Positions 9,630 through 23,700 of a stretch of 64,000 nt of DNA are shown here, one piece after another. The DNA is from Lindgomyces ingoldianus (taxonomy: Eukaryota > Ascomycota > Dothideomycetes > Pleosporales > Lindgomycetaceae): the NCBI RefSeq assembly GCF_010093535.1, contig NW_022985181.1, positions 235,435 through 299,434 of the forward strand, given 5' to 3'. How positions within the stretch are numbered: the stretch's first letter is position 1; every line of letters begins with the position of its first letter. The notes below the pieces were generated by a model. That model was not told where the DNA came from and ran no database searches. It saw only the letters and a list, made by a program, of their open reading frames with translations. A program made the translations under genes and the position numbers.

Positions 9630-10430
9630 TAACGTACCTAACAGGTTGGCCGGCCACACAGGTTAGCCGGCCACTTTTGCTAAGCCCCTACTAAAACCAC
9701 CCTATTCTAGCGCAAAACAGCCCACTTTAGCCCTATATAGAGTAATACAACACAAGATATTATTTAAAGTCTACTTTTGCTACTTTCTTACACATATATA
9801 AGTTATGCCTAGTCTAATTACACTGCCTATATTACTTTTAACTTAGCTTACCTTCTTTAGCGTGCACCTGCGTCTTTAGCTCCTTTCTATTACTACGCGC
9901 TTTAAACTTGTTTAAAGCAGTTAAACAAGCCCTATCTTTAACTATTAAAGTTCTTTTTGCTTAAATTTACTTCTTTTTATGCAATCTATGTTATGTGGCA
10001 GCTTTATTTGCTACTTAAAGCTTTATAATCTCCTTTTACACTAACACTAGCTTATGTGTAATAATTAATGCACTTTTTAAAACTTTTTTAAAGGCTTTTA
10101 CTATAGATATTAGTAAGCTATCTATATACCTTTAAATTTTTACTTTTATAAGCATTAATTATAACCTAAATTTAAGAGTATTACTTAGGGTTTATAACTA
10201 CTAGGGCTTATTATTAATAACTAGTAGTAGTAATAAAGTATGTAACTAGATATTAAGGGCTATTTTAACCTATTCTAGGTTAAATAGGACTAAACTAGCG
10301 CTTTAAAACCCTTCTTAGATATTACTAAAAGTAATTACTGTATTATAGGCGTGTATAAAGCATAGTAGGAACTTAAGTTTTATAATATAAGTAATTTAGT
10401 TACACATAAGATCTTTAGCTTAGCACTTAT

Positions 10431-10748
10431 TGTGACAATTGTGCAACAGTAAGGTTATAGAGCTTTACGGAAGTCTAGTTCAATTACTATGTAAGGTATC
10501 ATGGTATGTACAAGACGTTGTGTGAGGAACAGGAAGGTTTAGGAGGAAATAAGCAATTAAATACTTAGCTTAGAAGTCTAAGCGCTTTAGGTATAAATTA
10601 AGCCTGTTCTAGGTTTAGTTAGTGTTAAGGCAGTTTGTGCTTAAGTTCATGTCTGTGTTGTGTTGTGTTTGTGTCAGACGTGCACTAATAATACTCTAGT
10701 ACGCGTCTAATACAGTTATGTCTAGGATCTAGGGAGGATACTGTGACA
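10431..10748 (-). repeat. Solo LTR of the E/F/G Gypsy family
   Basis: A single 318-bp LTR, the same length as all LTRs of E, F and G, running from TGTGACAATTG to GATACTGTGACA. Perfect 5-bp duplications CTTAT flank it (10426-10430 and 10749-10753). The host sequence is continuous across the site when compared with element C near 45720-45740. It retains many TpG/CpA sites (for example GTGTTGTGTTGTGTTTGTG), so it is much less mutated than the inner LTR copies of E and F. Confidence 0.9.
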
Positions 10749-11151
10749 CTTATACACTTTTTTTAAAAAGGCAAAACAACTTACATTAAGAGGCTATAAA
10801 AAGTGTAATAAGTATAAAAGCATATAAATAGTAATAATCTTATTTTTTTATAGTACTACTAGAAATTAAGTAAGTTATAGCTTTTATAGCTATTAATAAT
10901 AAAAAGCTAATAAGCGCCTATAACTCTTTTTTTTATATGCTTATTAAAGTGCTTTAACTACTATAGCCTAAGCTTATTTATTGTCTAGCTGTTCTTAGAG
11001 ACTGTAATAACCTAGTTCTAAAGTAAATTCTTCTTTTTATACTAAGTAGAAAGGTAATAGCAGCCCTTAAAAATAATAAAAAGTAAAATAGCCTACTTTA
11101 TTATGTTAATACCTTAAATAACTATTATCTACTCTTTATTACTTTACTATA

Positions 11152-13018
11152 ACGTACTTCATAGGCGAGTTGCTTACACACCTAAGTTGCTTACTTTTGC
11201 TAAGACCCTACTACACTACTCTTCCTACACTAATGCATTCCTAATAACACTACTTAAATGTGTTAAAAGAACATTAGATGCAGCTTACGCTCTAGGCTCT
11301 TAAATACAACGCAATACTTTTTAACTAACATGCTATAGCTATCTATAGGGTCTTTTAAAAAATAATAAGTAACTAACACACTAGACAACCTTTTTAAGCT
11401 AATTATACAGCTAACTTATAAAAGCTAGATAATAATAAAGAGCAGGTAATTATTTAGCACATACTTAAGCTAAATGTGTAAGGATTTCCCCCCTAGCTAG
11501 CAGCTGTGGCTAATATAGCTAATTCTTTACATGCTAAGCATAATATAGGCTATATTAGCATAAACTAGCTTAATATGTTTATTAAGTGTTACTTAGAGCT
11601 TAAAGTAAAGTGTAAGTGTAAGTATAACTATAAAAAAGCTTTTTATAAGAATTCTATAGTAATTTAAGGCTAGTTTAACTTTATAGAGAATATTAAAGCT
11701 AAGTATAGCATCTAGGATAACAACATGTACAACTTTAACAAAATAGGGTTTATAATAGGCTAGATATCTACTAGAGCAGTTATTACAGGTTTAGAGAGAC
11801 AAGGACAGCTAAAAGTAGTCTAGCTAGGTAACTAGAAGTAGACAACAGCTATTTAGGGCATTAATGCTAAAGGGTAAGCTATTCTGCTTTTTATTATTTT
11901 CTAAGGTAGTAACTACCTTTTAAACTAGTATAAAAAGAAAAATCTACTTTAAAATTAAGTTATTATAATCTCTAAGCGTAGCTAGACTACTAATTAGCTT
12001 AGTCTAGACTAGTTAAAGCACTTTAACGCGCATATAAAGAAGTGTACTGTTAGCAGCTACTATCTGCTAGTTATTAACAGCTATAAGAGCTATAACTTAC
12101 TTTATTTCTAGTAATACTATAAAGATAATAAGATTATTACTATTTACATACTTTTTTACTTATTACACTTTTTATAGCTACTTAATGTAGGTTGTTTTAC
12201 TCTTTTAAAAAAAGTATATAAGCGCTAAGCTAAAAACCTTATACACAACTAGATTACTTATATTATAAAAATAAAGTTTCTACTATGCTTTAAAGCAGCT
12301 TATAATGCTATAATTACTTTTAGTAATATCTAAAAAGGGTTTTAAGGCGCTAGATTAGTTCTTTTTAACCTATAATAAGTTATAATAGGCCTTAATGTAA
12401 AGTTGCGCACTTTATTACTACTACTACCTGTATACAACAAGCCCTAGTAGTTGTAAACTCTAAGTAATACCTTAGAACTTAGGTTATAATTAATGCTTAT
12501 AAAAACAAAAATTTAAAAGTATATAAATAGTTTACTAACTTTTATAGTTAAGGTGTTTAAGAAGGTTTTAAAGAGAGCAGCAATAATTACACATAAGCTA
12601 GTGTTAGTGTAATAGAAAATTACTAAGCTTTAAGCAGCTAATAAGGCTGCTATATAACATAAATTATATAAAAAAAAAGTAGATTAAGGTAAAAAAAACC
12701 TTAATAATTTAGAAAGGCCTACACTTAACAGCTTTAAAAGAGTTTAGGGCGCGCAGTAACAGGAAGAAGGCAAAGAAGCAGGTGCAAGCTAAAGTAGGTA
12801 AGCTATCCTAAAGGCGCTGCAGACAGTGTAATTAGACTAGGCATAACACGCAAATGTGTAAGCAAGAAGCAGAAGTAGTATCTAAATAATATTCTAGGCT
12901 GTACTGTACTATATAGTGCCAGAGCGGGTTGTTATAGGCCATAATAGAGTTTGTTGGGGTGGGGTCTTAGCAAAAGTGAGCGACTCGGGTGTGTAAGCGA
13001 CTCGCCCATGAAGTACGT
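11152..13018 (+). mobile_element. Pogo/Fot1-like transposon (B), 1867 bp, inserted in D
   Basis: The ends are inverted repeats of about 60 bp: ACGTACTTCATAGGCGAG at the left, and the better preserved right end reads in reverse complement ACGTACTTCATGGGCGAGTC. TA flanks both sides (11150-11151, 13019-13020). A plus-strand transposase fills the element. The last 130 bases keep CpG sites, whereas the interior is RIP-mutated. It sits within element D at a TA that aligns with uninterrupted sequence in C. Confidence 0.85.
11290..12890 (+). pseudogene. Pogo/Fot1-like DDE transposase of element B
   Basis: From about 11725 the frame reads YNFNKIGFIIGWISTRAVIT, matching the first catalytic block of Fot1/pogo transposases (normally NFDETGF), with the Asp and Glu codons changed to Asn and Lys. 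It continues LGNWKWTTAI and GINAKGWAIPLFIIF. Around 12090-12230 it gives LLVINSYKSY, then HLLQ(L)LNVGCF, equivalent to the HSSHLLQPLDVGCF block. At 12818-12857 a CX2CX4HX4C knuckle (CRQCNxTRHNTQMC) remains. Numerous stops and the lost catalytic acids make it inactive. Confidence 0.8.
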
Positions 13019-13414
13019 TATTACTTTTAGCTGTTTTTATTTTTTTTAAAGCTATAATAACTACTCTAGTTAATATCTAGCCTATTATAAAGCTTAACTT
13101 ATTAAAGTTATATATGTCTTTATTCTAGATACTATACTTAGCTTTTATATTAGCTACTAGGCAAAACTAGCCCTAGATAACCTCTAGATTCTTATAAAGC
13201 GCTCTTTTATAATTATACTTATAATTAAACTTTATTATAAACTTAGGGCAGTGCTTAACCTACATACTAGGCTAGTTTACGCTAACCTAGCCTAGATTGC
13301 GCTCTGCGCGTAAGAAATTAGCTATATTAGCTATAGCTGTAAGCCTAGGAGGAAATCTGTGTATAATAAGCTTAAGTATATACTTAATAACTACCTTTTT
13401 TTAACCTTAGTTAG

Positions 13415-13732
13415 TGTCACGGTATCCTCCCCGGATCCCAGACATAACTGTATTAGACGCGTACTAGAGTATTATTAGTGCACGTCTAACACAAACACAA
13501 CACAACACAGACATAAACTTAAGCATAAACTACTTTAACACTAACTAAACTTAGAACAGGCTTAATTTATACCTAAAGCGCTTAGACTTTTAAGTTAAGT
13601 ATTTAATTACTAATTTTTTTCTAAACTTTTTTATTTCTTACATAATGTCTTATATATACTATAATACTTTATGTAGTAATTAAACTAGACCTTTATAAAG
13701 CTCTATAACCTTACTTATGCATAATTATAATA
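13415..13732 (+). repeat. 5' LTR of Gypsy element E
   Basis: The LTR starts TGTCACGGTATCCTCCCCGG, unmutated at its outer end, and becomes RIP-mutated toward its inner end (ATAATTATAATA). Confidence 0.9.
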
Positions 13733-13789
13733 TTATGTTATGTTAAAACTCTAGCTAAGAATAGCTTTTAAATTTAATCTAATAAGCTT

Positions 13790-16700
13790 AGTACTTACAT
13801 AACTTTAAGCTATTAAAGTAAGCTAAGAAGCCTTTTAAAAAGCACTTACTTTATAAAAAAGCTGCTTTATTATAAGCTTTAAAGCTTTTTAAAAGAACTT
13901 TAAAAAATAGCTTTATATTATTAAGTAGTCTATTTCTGCTTTAACTTTTATTATAGTAGTAAAAACTAAAAACTTACTAGCCTTAAAGCTTACTTAAAAG
14001 TCTAGAGATAGCTTAACCTTTTTCTACTTAATGCTACTTATAACTTATAACTTTTCTAACTTAGTAATAAAATTTAACTAACTCTCTAATCTTCTACTGT
14101 TTAATAAAAAATAAAAAGACCTACTTTTTTTTTTATATAAGCTTTAATATAAACTTAAAAAAAACATAGACTAATTCTCTTTTAAACACTTTTAGTTACT
14201 ATATGCTTACTTTTAACTTAACTATAATATAACAGCCTTAATTAACTTACTAATAAATAAGAATATTATTAACTTAAATTAATTTATAGCATTTCTGTAA
14301 GTAACTTATAAAGACCTAAATAAAAAGTTAACAGCCTTAAGTTACTTAAACACTTTATAATAAAAAAAAAAAAGCTTTACTTTACACTTTACTAAGTTTT
14401 ACTAACTTGCATTTAATATAGGCTTAAATAAAATAGGTCTAATTATAGCTTTATATAACTCTTTTTTAACTAAACTATAACACGCTATAGTAGGAGAACC
14501 CCTCCTAAACAACCTTAACACATATGTAAACTTAATTACTACTTATAATAATAACATAAGGTTCCTCTCTATATAAGCCCTAATACGCCCCTAAACTAGT
14601 GCAGTTATAAATAAGAACTTTAATATAATAAAAATTAATTTAAATTATGCTTTAGTTAGTTTTAAAAAGTGTAAAAATTATAAAAAAAAAGTTAATGCTT
14701 TAAGTATAGTAAGTATAGTTATATTTTTTAAAACTGCTTTATTTCTTTTTTTTAAGTCTATGCAAGTAGCGCTGCTAGCACTTATTAAAGATTTTTACTA
14801 TTTTAATTTTATTTTTATAAAAGCTTTAACTTATATTTAAGCTTTAATCTTTTTTACTACTTTTAACATAGCTGCAGCTATAGCAGTAGAAGCCTATAAA
14901 AAGGCTTGTTTTAGGGCTAAGTTACCTTTTAGAACTAATTTAACACTAAATCTTTACTAACTTATAGGCTAAGTCCCTTACTAATAACTAGAAGTACTAA
15001 GTTAATATTCTTATATATTTATAATAAGAAACTATATTAGCTTTAATACAAGCTTTTATTAACTTAAAAGTAAATAGCATAAGTTATATTAATAAAAAAC
15101 TAGCGCATAAACTAAATTTTTAATTAACACTACTTACCTAAATAATTTACCTAACTAGATTTAATAAAAAATAACTTAAAAAAAGTTCTATCTTTTATAC
15201 TATAACTATTATAATTACTTACTAACACTATAAGAAGCAGATTAAGCTCTATGTAATAAACATAAAATATTATAACCTAATTCTAGAATAACTATAGCTA
15301 TATTAGCATAAGGTTGCTTTTAATTACTAAGAGTAAGTTTTAAACTTTAACTCTTTTTAATACTAAGATATATACTTATGCTTACACTTAAATAACACTT
15401 AAATAGCACTTAATATAAAAAGTTTTTAGACCTACTTTTTAATAACCTAGAAAAAAACTACTTAAGTAAAGCTAATAAGCTAGGCCTTTTACTAAAATAA
15501 GCTATATAAAATAATTTAATAACTACTTAAACTTAAAGAAAAAAAAGCTTTTAAAGAACTTTTACTTACTTAATTTAAACATAAACTAGAACTTAAATAG
15601 TAAATAAACATTTACTATATAAGACCTACTTTATTTATAACTTTAGCTTAATAACTAGATTATAAAATCTATGTATTTATAATTTTTAATATAAACTAAG
15701 CTTTAGCTCTCTAAAAATACACTAATTTAAAAATAATAGTTCTTTAAAACTACTATAACCTGTTGCATGTTTTTTTTTAAGATAAGTCTAATAAGCTTTT
15801 AATATAATGTTTATATAATTACTAAATAACTCTTAAGCCTAGTAAACAACCTAGTTATAAGCTACTATATAAAATGTTACTAAATAAATTAAAAGTGCTC
15901 TAAAAATACTTTAATAAGAACTTAAAAAAAGAGTTTATTTAAGCTAGCTTTTTACTAGTAGTGTTACTTATACTATTTATAAAGAAACTTAGAAGTAGGC
16001 TTTAATTCTATATTAACTACTAAGAACTAAATACTATTACTATTAAAAATTAATACTTAATTTCTTTTTTATAAAAAACTTTAAGCTAACTAAGTAAAGT
16101 AAAGTATTTTATAAAGTTAGATATTATTACTACCTTTAATAAGCTAAGAATAGTAAAGGGTAATAAGTAGCTAACAGCGTTTTAGACTTAATATAAACTA
16201 TTTAAGTACTTAGTAATGCCCTTTAGCTTAGCTAACGCGCCTAGTACTTTTTAACATTTTATAAACAACTTACTCTAACTCTACCTAGACATGTTCTGCA
16301 CTATGTATATTAATAATATTCTAATTTATAGTAATAGCCTTTTAGAGCACAAACAGCATGTACGCTTAGTGCTAAAGGCTATAGAAAAAGCAGGTCTGTA
16401 ACTTAACATAAATAAATATAAGTTTTACTAATTAAAGGTTATATATTTAAAATATGTAATCTTTATAAATAGCATTTAAATAGACTCTATTAAGGTTTAG
16501 ACTATGCTAGATTAGTAATACTTAAAGGACATAAAGGACATTTAAGCTTTTATAAGATTTACTAACTTTTACTAATAATTTATTAATAACTTCTTGCAGC
16601 TAGTAAGCCCTATAATTATACTTACTAAAAAAAAGTTTAATTTAACTTTAACTTAAATTACTAATAGTTTTTTAACTAGCTAAAAAAAGCCTTTACTAAA

Positions 16701-18720
16701 GCCTTAATACTTTACTACTTTAACTTTAAACTACTAATACTTGTAGAAGCTAATGCCTTAGACTATGTAGTAGCAGAAGTTCTTTCTTAGACTAAGCTAG
16801 ACAGGACTATTAGGCCTATTACATACTTTTTAAAAAGAATAAGTCCTGCAGAAGGTAATTATAAGATTTATAATAAAAAATTACTTACTATAGTACACTG
16901 CTTTAAATAATAGCAACCTAAACTAAAAAGTGTAGTGCATCTAATATAGGTCTTATCTAACTATAAGAACTTATAGTACTTTGCAACTATAAAATAACTT
17001 AGCTACTAATAAGCCTGTTAGTTTAAATACTTATTTTATTTTAATTTTAAAATTACTTATTATTCTAGTTAAGATAAAAAGAAACTAGATGCTTTTATAA
17101 AGTAATTCTAAAACATCTTTACTTAAAAAAAAGTGTAAAAAGCTTAACACTAAACTTTACTTTAACTTAAGCTATTTTTAGACCTTAACTTAAATAAAAT
17201 AAATTAAATAATTAATTAAATTATTACTAATAAGTATTTAAATAATAAATTTATTTAAAAAACTTTAGACCTACTTTAAAACAGCACTAGTTAGTTAAAA
17301 AAGGTAACACTAGCTAACTATAAAAACTAAAATAGTAAGCTATATTACTATAACTAACTTATAATCTCTAATTTTAATAAACTAAGAATTAAACTACTTT
17401 AAATTATATATAACTTGCCTGTTAGAGGATACCTAGGCAGAGAAAAGACTCTTAACCTACTACAAAGAGAGTACTACTAGCCCTGCATGTTCTATACTGT
17501 ACGCTAATATGTATTATGTTGCTATACTTACTATAAAGTAAAGGCCTTTTAAAAAAAGTATAATAGCCTACTTAAACTACTTCTAATTCTTAAATAAGCT
17601 TAGAAAGATATATTAATTAATTTTATTATAAACCTACTTTTATCTAAAAAGTACATAAATATTATAGTAGTTGTTAATTACTTAACTAAGTATTAACACT
17701 TAATACTATGTTTCTTTATAACTGCCCCTAATATAGCCTAGTTATTCTACTAATACATATAAGTTTACTATAGCCTGCCTAACATAATTATATTAGATAG
17801 AGGTACATAGTTTGTCTTAGCCTTCTAAAATAAACTTTATAAATAGCTTTAAATTATTCTTTATCTATTTACAGCTTTTTACCTAGAGACTAACAGCTAG
17901 ATTAAGAATATAAACGCTATAATAAAATAAGTTCTATAAGTATACATAAACTACTAGTAGAATAACTAGGTAAAATAGTTAGCTATAGCATAGTTTAAAG
18001 CTAATAACATAACATTTAAATTAACATAAGTATCTCTGTTTTTAGTAAACTATAAATACTACTTTTAAATAAAATTTAAACTACTTATAAATACCTCCTA
18101 ACTAACTTATTAATTTGTATAAGTAATAGATGTAAATAAACTTATTAATAAAATTTAAAATATATTTAAATATGTTTATAAAATGCTTACATAGGCTTAA
18201 GCTTTTTAATAAGAGTATGTAAACTAATTTTAAACCCCTGCCTCTGTGTATATAGCTAGTAAGAAGGTCTAGCTAGACACTAGAAATATCTAAATAAACT
18301 AATAATTAAAGAAACTTAATTAGAAAAACTTTAGCCCTTTTATAGTAGCTTATATAGTTTTATTACATGCTTACTAATTAATTCTACCTAATAGCATAAA
18401 GATACACTCTGTGTTCTATATATTATTGCTGCGCTAAGTAGCCTTTAAATTTAACTATTTACTTAAACAGCTAAACTTACTACTTAAACCTATTATTATA
18501 AACAACAAACTAAAATACATTATAGAAGATATTAAATAGATCTAGTTTAATAAAAAAAATATATCTATAAATACTTTATAAAATAGACTAGATATAACAA
18601 ACTGTTGTAGGAACTTATAAAAGCTTTATAAGAGAACTCTATAGTAACCTAATTCTATGCCTAATACTTATCTAAACTAAACCTATACCTTAATAAAAAC
18701 AATTTAATGCTAGAACTACT
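13790..18720 (+). pseudogene. Gag-Pol polyprotein of Gypsy element E (chromodomain type)
   Basis: About 13790-15000 is Gag by position. Near 15250-15420 a phrase like LxWLWLYWHKVAFNYWE corresponds to the xLGxPWLxxH block after the protease. Reverse transcriptase (about 16060-16650) shows YLVMPFSLANAPSTFWHFIN and YINNILIYSNSLLEH, where the YxDD motif reads YINN because both Asp codons became Asn. RNase H and integrase follow (about 16680-18180). A chromodomain-like tail (about 18500-18650) reads YIIEDI, FNKK and IYKYFIK after a one-base shift. Many stops; inactive. Confidence 0.85.
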
Positions 18721-18758
18721 AATATAAAGGATTCTTTTCCTAATAAGAGGGGAGGTAC

Positions 18759-19076
18759 TGTTACAGTATCCTCCCTAGATCCTAGACATAACTGTATTAG
18801 ATGTGTACTAAAGTATTATTAGTGCATGTCTAACATAAACATAACATAACATAGACATAAACTTAAGTATAAACTGCTTTAACACTAACTAAACCTAAAA
18901 TAGGCTTAATTTATACTTAAAGTGCTTAGACTTTTAAGCTAAGTATTTAATTACTAATTTCTTTCTAAACTTTTCTGTTCCTTACACAACGTCTTGTACC
19001 TACTATAATACCTCACGTAGTAATTAAACTAGACCTCTGTAAAGCTCTATAACCTTACTCGTGCACAATTGTAACA
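18759..19076 (+). repeat. 3' LTR of Gypsy element E
   Basis: A 318-bp LTR. Its inner left end is mutated (TGTTACAGTATCCTCCCTAG), and its outer right end is preserved (ACTCGTGCACAATTGTAACA). Confidence 0.9.
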
Positions 19077-19356
19077 GTTAGATTCTTTAATTTAGGCTAG
19101 CATTCTGCTTCTAAAGGCTGTCTAGCGCGTTAATTACTTAGTGTTGTGTAAAAGACATTATAGATAGCTACAGCGCGTTGTAAGAAGAGTTTTAAGTTTT
19201 ATTTAAAAGCCTAAAGAGCAAGCTATATCTAATATTCTTTAGAAGATTTAATCTAGTGTTGTTATTAAGGCATTATGTAGATAAGTAGAGTGTGGTAGGG
19301 GCTTAGCAAAAGTGGCTAGCCAACCCGTGTGGCCGGCTAACCTGTTAGGTACGTTA

Positions 19357-20447
19357 TAACCTTTATTACTATATAAGGCTCTACACAGAAGCAGACTAAA
19401 CATAATACTGCCAATAACACTAAATGTACTAGTATTACCTGCTCTTACACCTTAGCTAGTACTACACTAATTACTATATAAACAATACATGCTACTCTAC
19501 CTAACGCCTGCTTCACACTCTTAACTGTACACACTACCACCTGCAGTAGTGTATACACTACTAATACTACCTGTATAATCTATACTACATTACAACTTGT
19601 ATAAACTTCTACTTTAAAGAGAAACTACTAAAGAAAAACTTTTAGTAAATAAGATTATATAATTTTAAAAAGCATAAAAAAAAGATAATAACTACACAAG
19701 TTAACTATATAACATCTTTATAAATAAAAAATTTATTATATTAATCTATGTTAATAGCTAGATATTTAAGAAACTTAGTATATAAACATCTTTCTAAATA
19801 TCCTAAAATGTTGTGTAAATATGTACTATATGCATAACATAAGCCTTAGACATAACTAGAAGTATTTATATAACACCTTAAGTAGTTACTTTAACACTAA
19901 TATAAACTATAGCTAGTACTAGATAAACTAGACAATAATAACTTTTATATAATGCTAATAAAAAAACTTTAATAAAAGTTTATATAAAGTTTTTAAAATA
20001 ATAATTAATAAGCTTACACTTATATAAAAAGTACTAAAAATAAAATTCTAAAAAAATGTTCTACTACACACTACTATTATACAAGCCTGTTAGAGATAAC
20101 TAGAACTAGAATATACTATGTTTACTATTAAGCTTTTATATAAAGCTTTATTTAGTAACTTATAAGCATTACTCTAAGTTACTATAAACTAAAGGGTAAA
20201 CTAATACCTCTAGAAACTGCCTAATATATACTACATAGACTAATAATATAACTTTGCATAATAAAAGTCTACATAATAAAAAGAAAGCTTTCCTCTATAT
20301 AAACAAAATAACATAAAAGATCTATATCTAAGTTTAGGCTATAATTTAGAGACAACTATATATAAATAAAAAAGTGCTTTGTCTGCTATAAAGAAGAATA
20401 TTAGTTATTAAACTACTTTTATAATAAGTATACATAAGCAAAGAACT
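19357..20447 (+). pseudogene. Element H: C-terminal Gag with zinc knuckle
   Basis: This segment joins the piece ending at 9629 once element D is removed. Near 20371-20425 the frame gives KCFVCYKEEYxLLN, which fits the CxxC knuckle (CFVCxKEGCWSTxH type) of fungal Copia Gag with later positions altered. The segment is cut at 20443-20447 (GAACT) by Gypsy F and resumes at 26118. Confidence 0.6.
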
Positions 20448-20765
20448 TGTCACGATTGTGCACAAGTAAGGTTATAGAGCTTCACAGAGGTCTAGTTTAA
20501 TTACTATGTAAGGTATTATAGTAGGTACAAGATGTTATGTAAGGAACAGGAAAGTTTAAAAAGAAATTAGTAATTAAATACTTAGCTTAAAAGTCTAAGC
20601 ACTTTAGGTATAAATTAAGCCTATTTTAAGTTTAGTTAGTATTAAGGTAGTTTATACTTAAGTTTATGTCTATGTTATGTTATGTTTATGTTAAATGTGC
20701 ACTAATAATACTCTAGTACACCTCTAATATAGTTATGTCTAGGATCTAGGGAGGATACTGTAACA
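20448..20765 (-). repeat. 3' LTR of Gypsy element F
   Basis: The outer (left) end keeps TGTCACGATTGTGCACAAG. The matching inner end of the other LTR reads TGTTATAATTATGCATAAG. Confidence 0.9.
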
Positions 20766-20799
20766 GTACCCCCTCTTTTATTAGAAAGGGAATCTTTTA

Positions 20800-23700
20800 C
20801 ATTAGTAGTTCTAGCATTAGGTTATCTTTATTAGAGTACAAGTTTAGTTTAGATAAGTATTAGGCATAGAATTAGGTTACTGCAGAGTTCTTTTATAAGG
20901 CTTTTACAGGTTTCTATAACAGTTTATTATATCTAGTCTATTTTATAAAGTATTTATAGATATGTTTTTTTTTATTAAACTAAATCTATTTAACATCTTC
21001 TATAACATATTCTAGTTTATTATTTATAATAATAGGTTTAAGTAGCAAGTTTAGCTATTTAAGTAAATAGTTAGATTTAAAGGCTGCTTAGCACAGCAAT
21101 AATACATAGAACACAGGGTGTATCTTTATGCTGTTAGGTAGGATTAATTAGTAAGCATATAATAAAACTATATAAGCTACTATAAAAGGGCTAAGGTTTT
21201 TTTAATTAAGTTTTTTTAATTATTAGTTTATTTAAATATTTCTAGCGTTTAGCTAGACCTTCTTGCCAGCTGTATACATAGAGGCAGAGGTTTAAAATTA
21301 GTTTACATACTTTTATTAAAAAGCTTAAGCCTATATAAGCTTTTTATAAACATATTTAAATATATTTTAAATTTTATTAATAAGTTTATTTATATTTATT
21401 ACTTATATAAATTAATAAGTTAGTTAAAGGGTATTTATAAGTAGTTTAAATCTTATTTAAGGGTAGTATCTATAGTTTACTAAAAATAAAGATACTTATG
21501 TTAATTTAAATGTTATATTATTAGCTTTAAACTATGCTATAGCTAACTATTTTACCTAGTTATTCTACTAGTAGTTTATATATACTTATAAAACTTATTT
21601 TATTATAGCATTTATATTTTTAGTCTAGCTATTAGTCTCTAGGTAAAAAGCTATAGATAGATAAAAGATAATTTAAAGCTATTTATAGAGTTTATTCTAA
21701 AAGGCTAAGACAAACTATGTACCTCTATTTAATATAATTATATTAGGTAGGCTATAGTAAACTTATACATATTAGTAGAATAACTAGGCTATATTAGGGG
21801 CAGTTATAAAGGAACATAGTATTAAGTATTAATACTTAGTTAAGTAATTAACAACTACTATAATATTTATATACTCTTTAAATAAAAGTAAGTTTATAAT
21901 AAAATTAATTAATATATCTTTTTAAGCTTATTTAAGAATTAGAAGTAGTTTAAGTAGGCTATTATACTTTTTTTAAAAGGCTTTTACTTTATAGTAAGTA
22001 TAGCAACATAATATATATTAGCGTACAGTATAGAACATGTGGGGCTAGTAGTACTCTCTTTATAGTAGGTTAAGAGTCTTTTCTCTGCCTAGGTGTCCTT
22101 TAACAGGTAAGTTATATATAATTTAGAGTAGTTTAATTTTTAGTTTATTAAAATTAAAAATTATAAGTTAGTTATAGTAAGATAGCTTACTATTTTAGTT
22201 TTTATAGTTAGCTAGTGTTACTTTCTTTAACTAACTAGCGCTGTTTTAAAGTAGGTCTAAAGTTTTTTAAATAAATTTATTATTTAAATACTTATTAGTA
22301 ATAATTTAATTAATTATCTAATTTATTTTATTTAAGTTAAGGTTTAAAAATAGCTTAAGTTAAAGTAAAGTTTAGTATTAAGCCTTTTATACTTTTTTTT
22401 AAGTAGAGATGTTTTAAAATTACTTTATAAAGGCATCTAGTTTCTCTCTATTTTAACTAGAATAATAAGTAATCTTAAAATTAAAATAAAATAAGTATTT
22501 AAACTAACAGGCTTATTAGTAGCTAAGTTATTTTATAGTTATAAAGTACTATAAGTTTTTATAGTTAGATAAGACCTATATTAGATGCGCTACACTTTTT
22601 AGTTTAGGTTACTATTATTTAAAGTAGTGTACTATAGTAAGTAATTTTTTATTATAAATCTTATAATTACCTTCTACAAAACTTATTTTTTTTAAGAAGT
22701 ATGTAATAGGCTTAATAGTCCTGTCTAGCTTAGTCTAGAAAAGAACTCCTGCTACTACATAGTCTAAGGCATTAGCTTTTATAAGTATTAGTAGTTTAGA
22801 GTTAAAGTAGTAGAGTATTAAAGCTTTAGTAAAAGCTTTTTTTAGCTAGTTAAAGAACTATTAGTAATTTAAGTTAAAGTTAAATTAAACTTTTTTCTTA
22901 GTAAGTATAATTATAAGGCTTACTAACTACAAAAAGTTATTAATAAATTATTAGTAAAAGTTAGTAAATTCTATAAAAGCTTAAACATCTTTTACATTTT
23001 TTAGGTATTACTAATCTAGCATAGTCTAAACCTTAATAGGGTCTATTTAAATGCTATTTATAAAGATTATATATTCTAAATATATAACTTTTAATTAGTA
23101 AAACTTATATTTATCTATATTAAGTTACAGACCTGCTTCTTCTATAGCCTTTAGCACTAGGCGTACATGCTGTTTATGCTCTAAAAGGCTATTACTATAA
23201 ATTAGAATATTATTAATATATGTAGTGCAGAACATGTCTAGGTAGGGTTAGAGCAAGTTGTTTACAAAATGTTAAAAAGTACTAGGCGTGTTAGCTAAGC
23301 TAAAGGGCATTACTAAGTACTTAAATAGTCTATATTAGGTCTAAAATACTATTAGCTACTTATTACCTTTTACTATCTTTAGCTTATTAAAGGTAGTAAT
23401 AATATCTAACTTTATAAAATACTTTACTTTACTTAGTTAGCTTAGAGTTTTTTATAAAAAAAAAATTAAGTATTAGTTTTTAATAGTAATAGTGTTTAGT
23501 TTTTAGTAGTTAATATAGAATTAAAGCCTACTTTTAAGTTTCTTTATAAATAGTATAAGTAATACTACTAGTAAAAAGCTAGCTTAAATAAACTTTTTTT
23601 TTAAGTTTTTATTAAAGTATTTTTAAAGCACTTTTAATTTATTTAGTAACATCTTATATAGTAGCCTATAACTAAGTTATTTACTAGGCTTAAAAGTTAT

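Larger units (their letters stand above)
13415..19076 (+). mobile_element. Ty3/Gypsy chromovirus (E), 5662 bp, inserted in D
   Basis: LTRs of 318 bp lie at 13415-13732 and 18759-19076. A perfect 5-bp duplication GTTAG is at 13410-13414 and 19077-19081. A purine tract (AAGAGGGGAGGTAC) ends at the 3' LTR. Gag, protease, reverse transcriptase, RNase H, integrase and a chromodomain remnant lie in that order. The same family occurs at F (minus), G and a solo LTR, so four copies are in this window. Confidence 0.92.
9740..19290 (-). pseudogene. Pogo/Fot1-like transposase of element D, in three broken pieces
   Basis: The minus-strand C-terminus near 9785-9830 retains QCNxTRHNLYMC, the remains of a CX2CX4HX4C zinc knuckle whose first cysteine codon now reads TAT. 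The DDE core lies around 10200-11100 and 13050-13300, and the N-terminus at 19090-19290. The gene is cut by a solo LTR, element B and Gypsy E and has many stops. Cut-and-paste transposase by family; inactive. Confidence 0.65.
9632..19354 (-). mobile_element. Pogo/Fot1-like transposon (D), second terminal-repeat type, with three insertions
   Basis: The left end starts ACGTACCTAACAGGTTGGCC and the right end is its inverted match, both flanked by TA (9630-9631 and 19355-19356). Removing the solo LTR at 10431-10748, element B and Gypsy E leaves 1864 bp, nearly the length of relatives B and C. The transposase reads on the minus strand. Its interior is homologous to B and C, but the outer 45 bp are of a different type, shared with N (57406 onward). 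Confidence 0.8.
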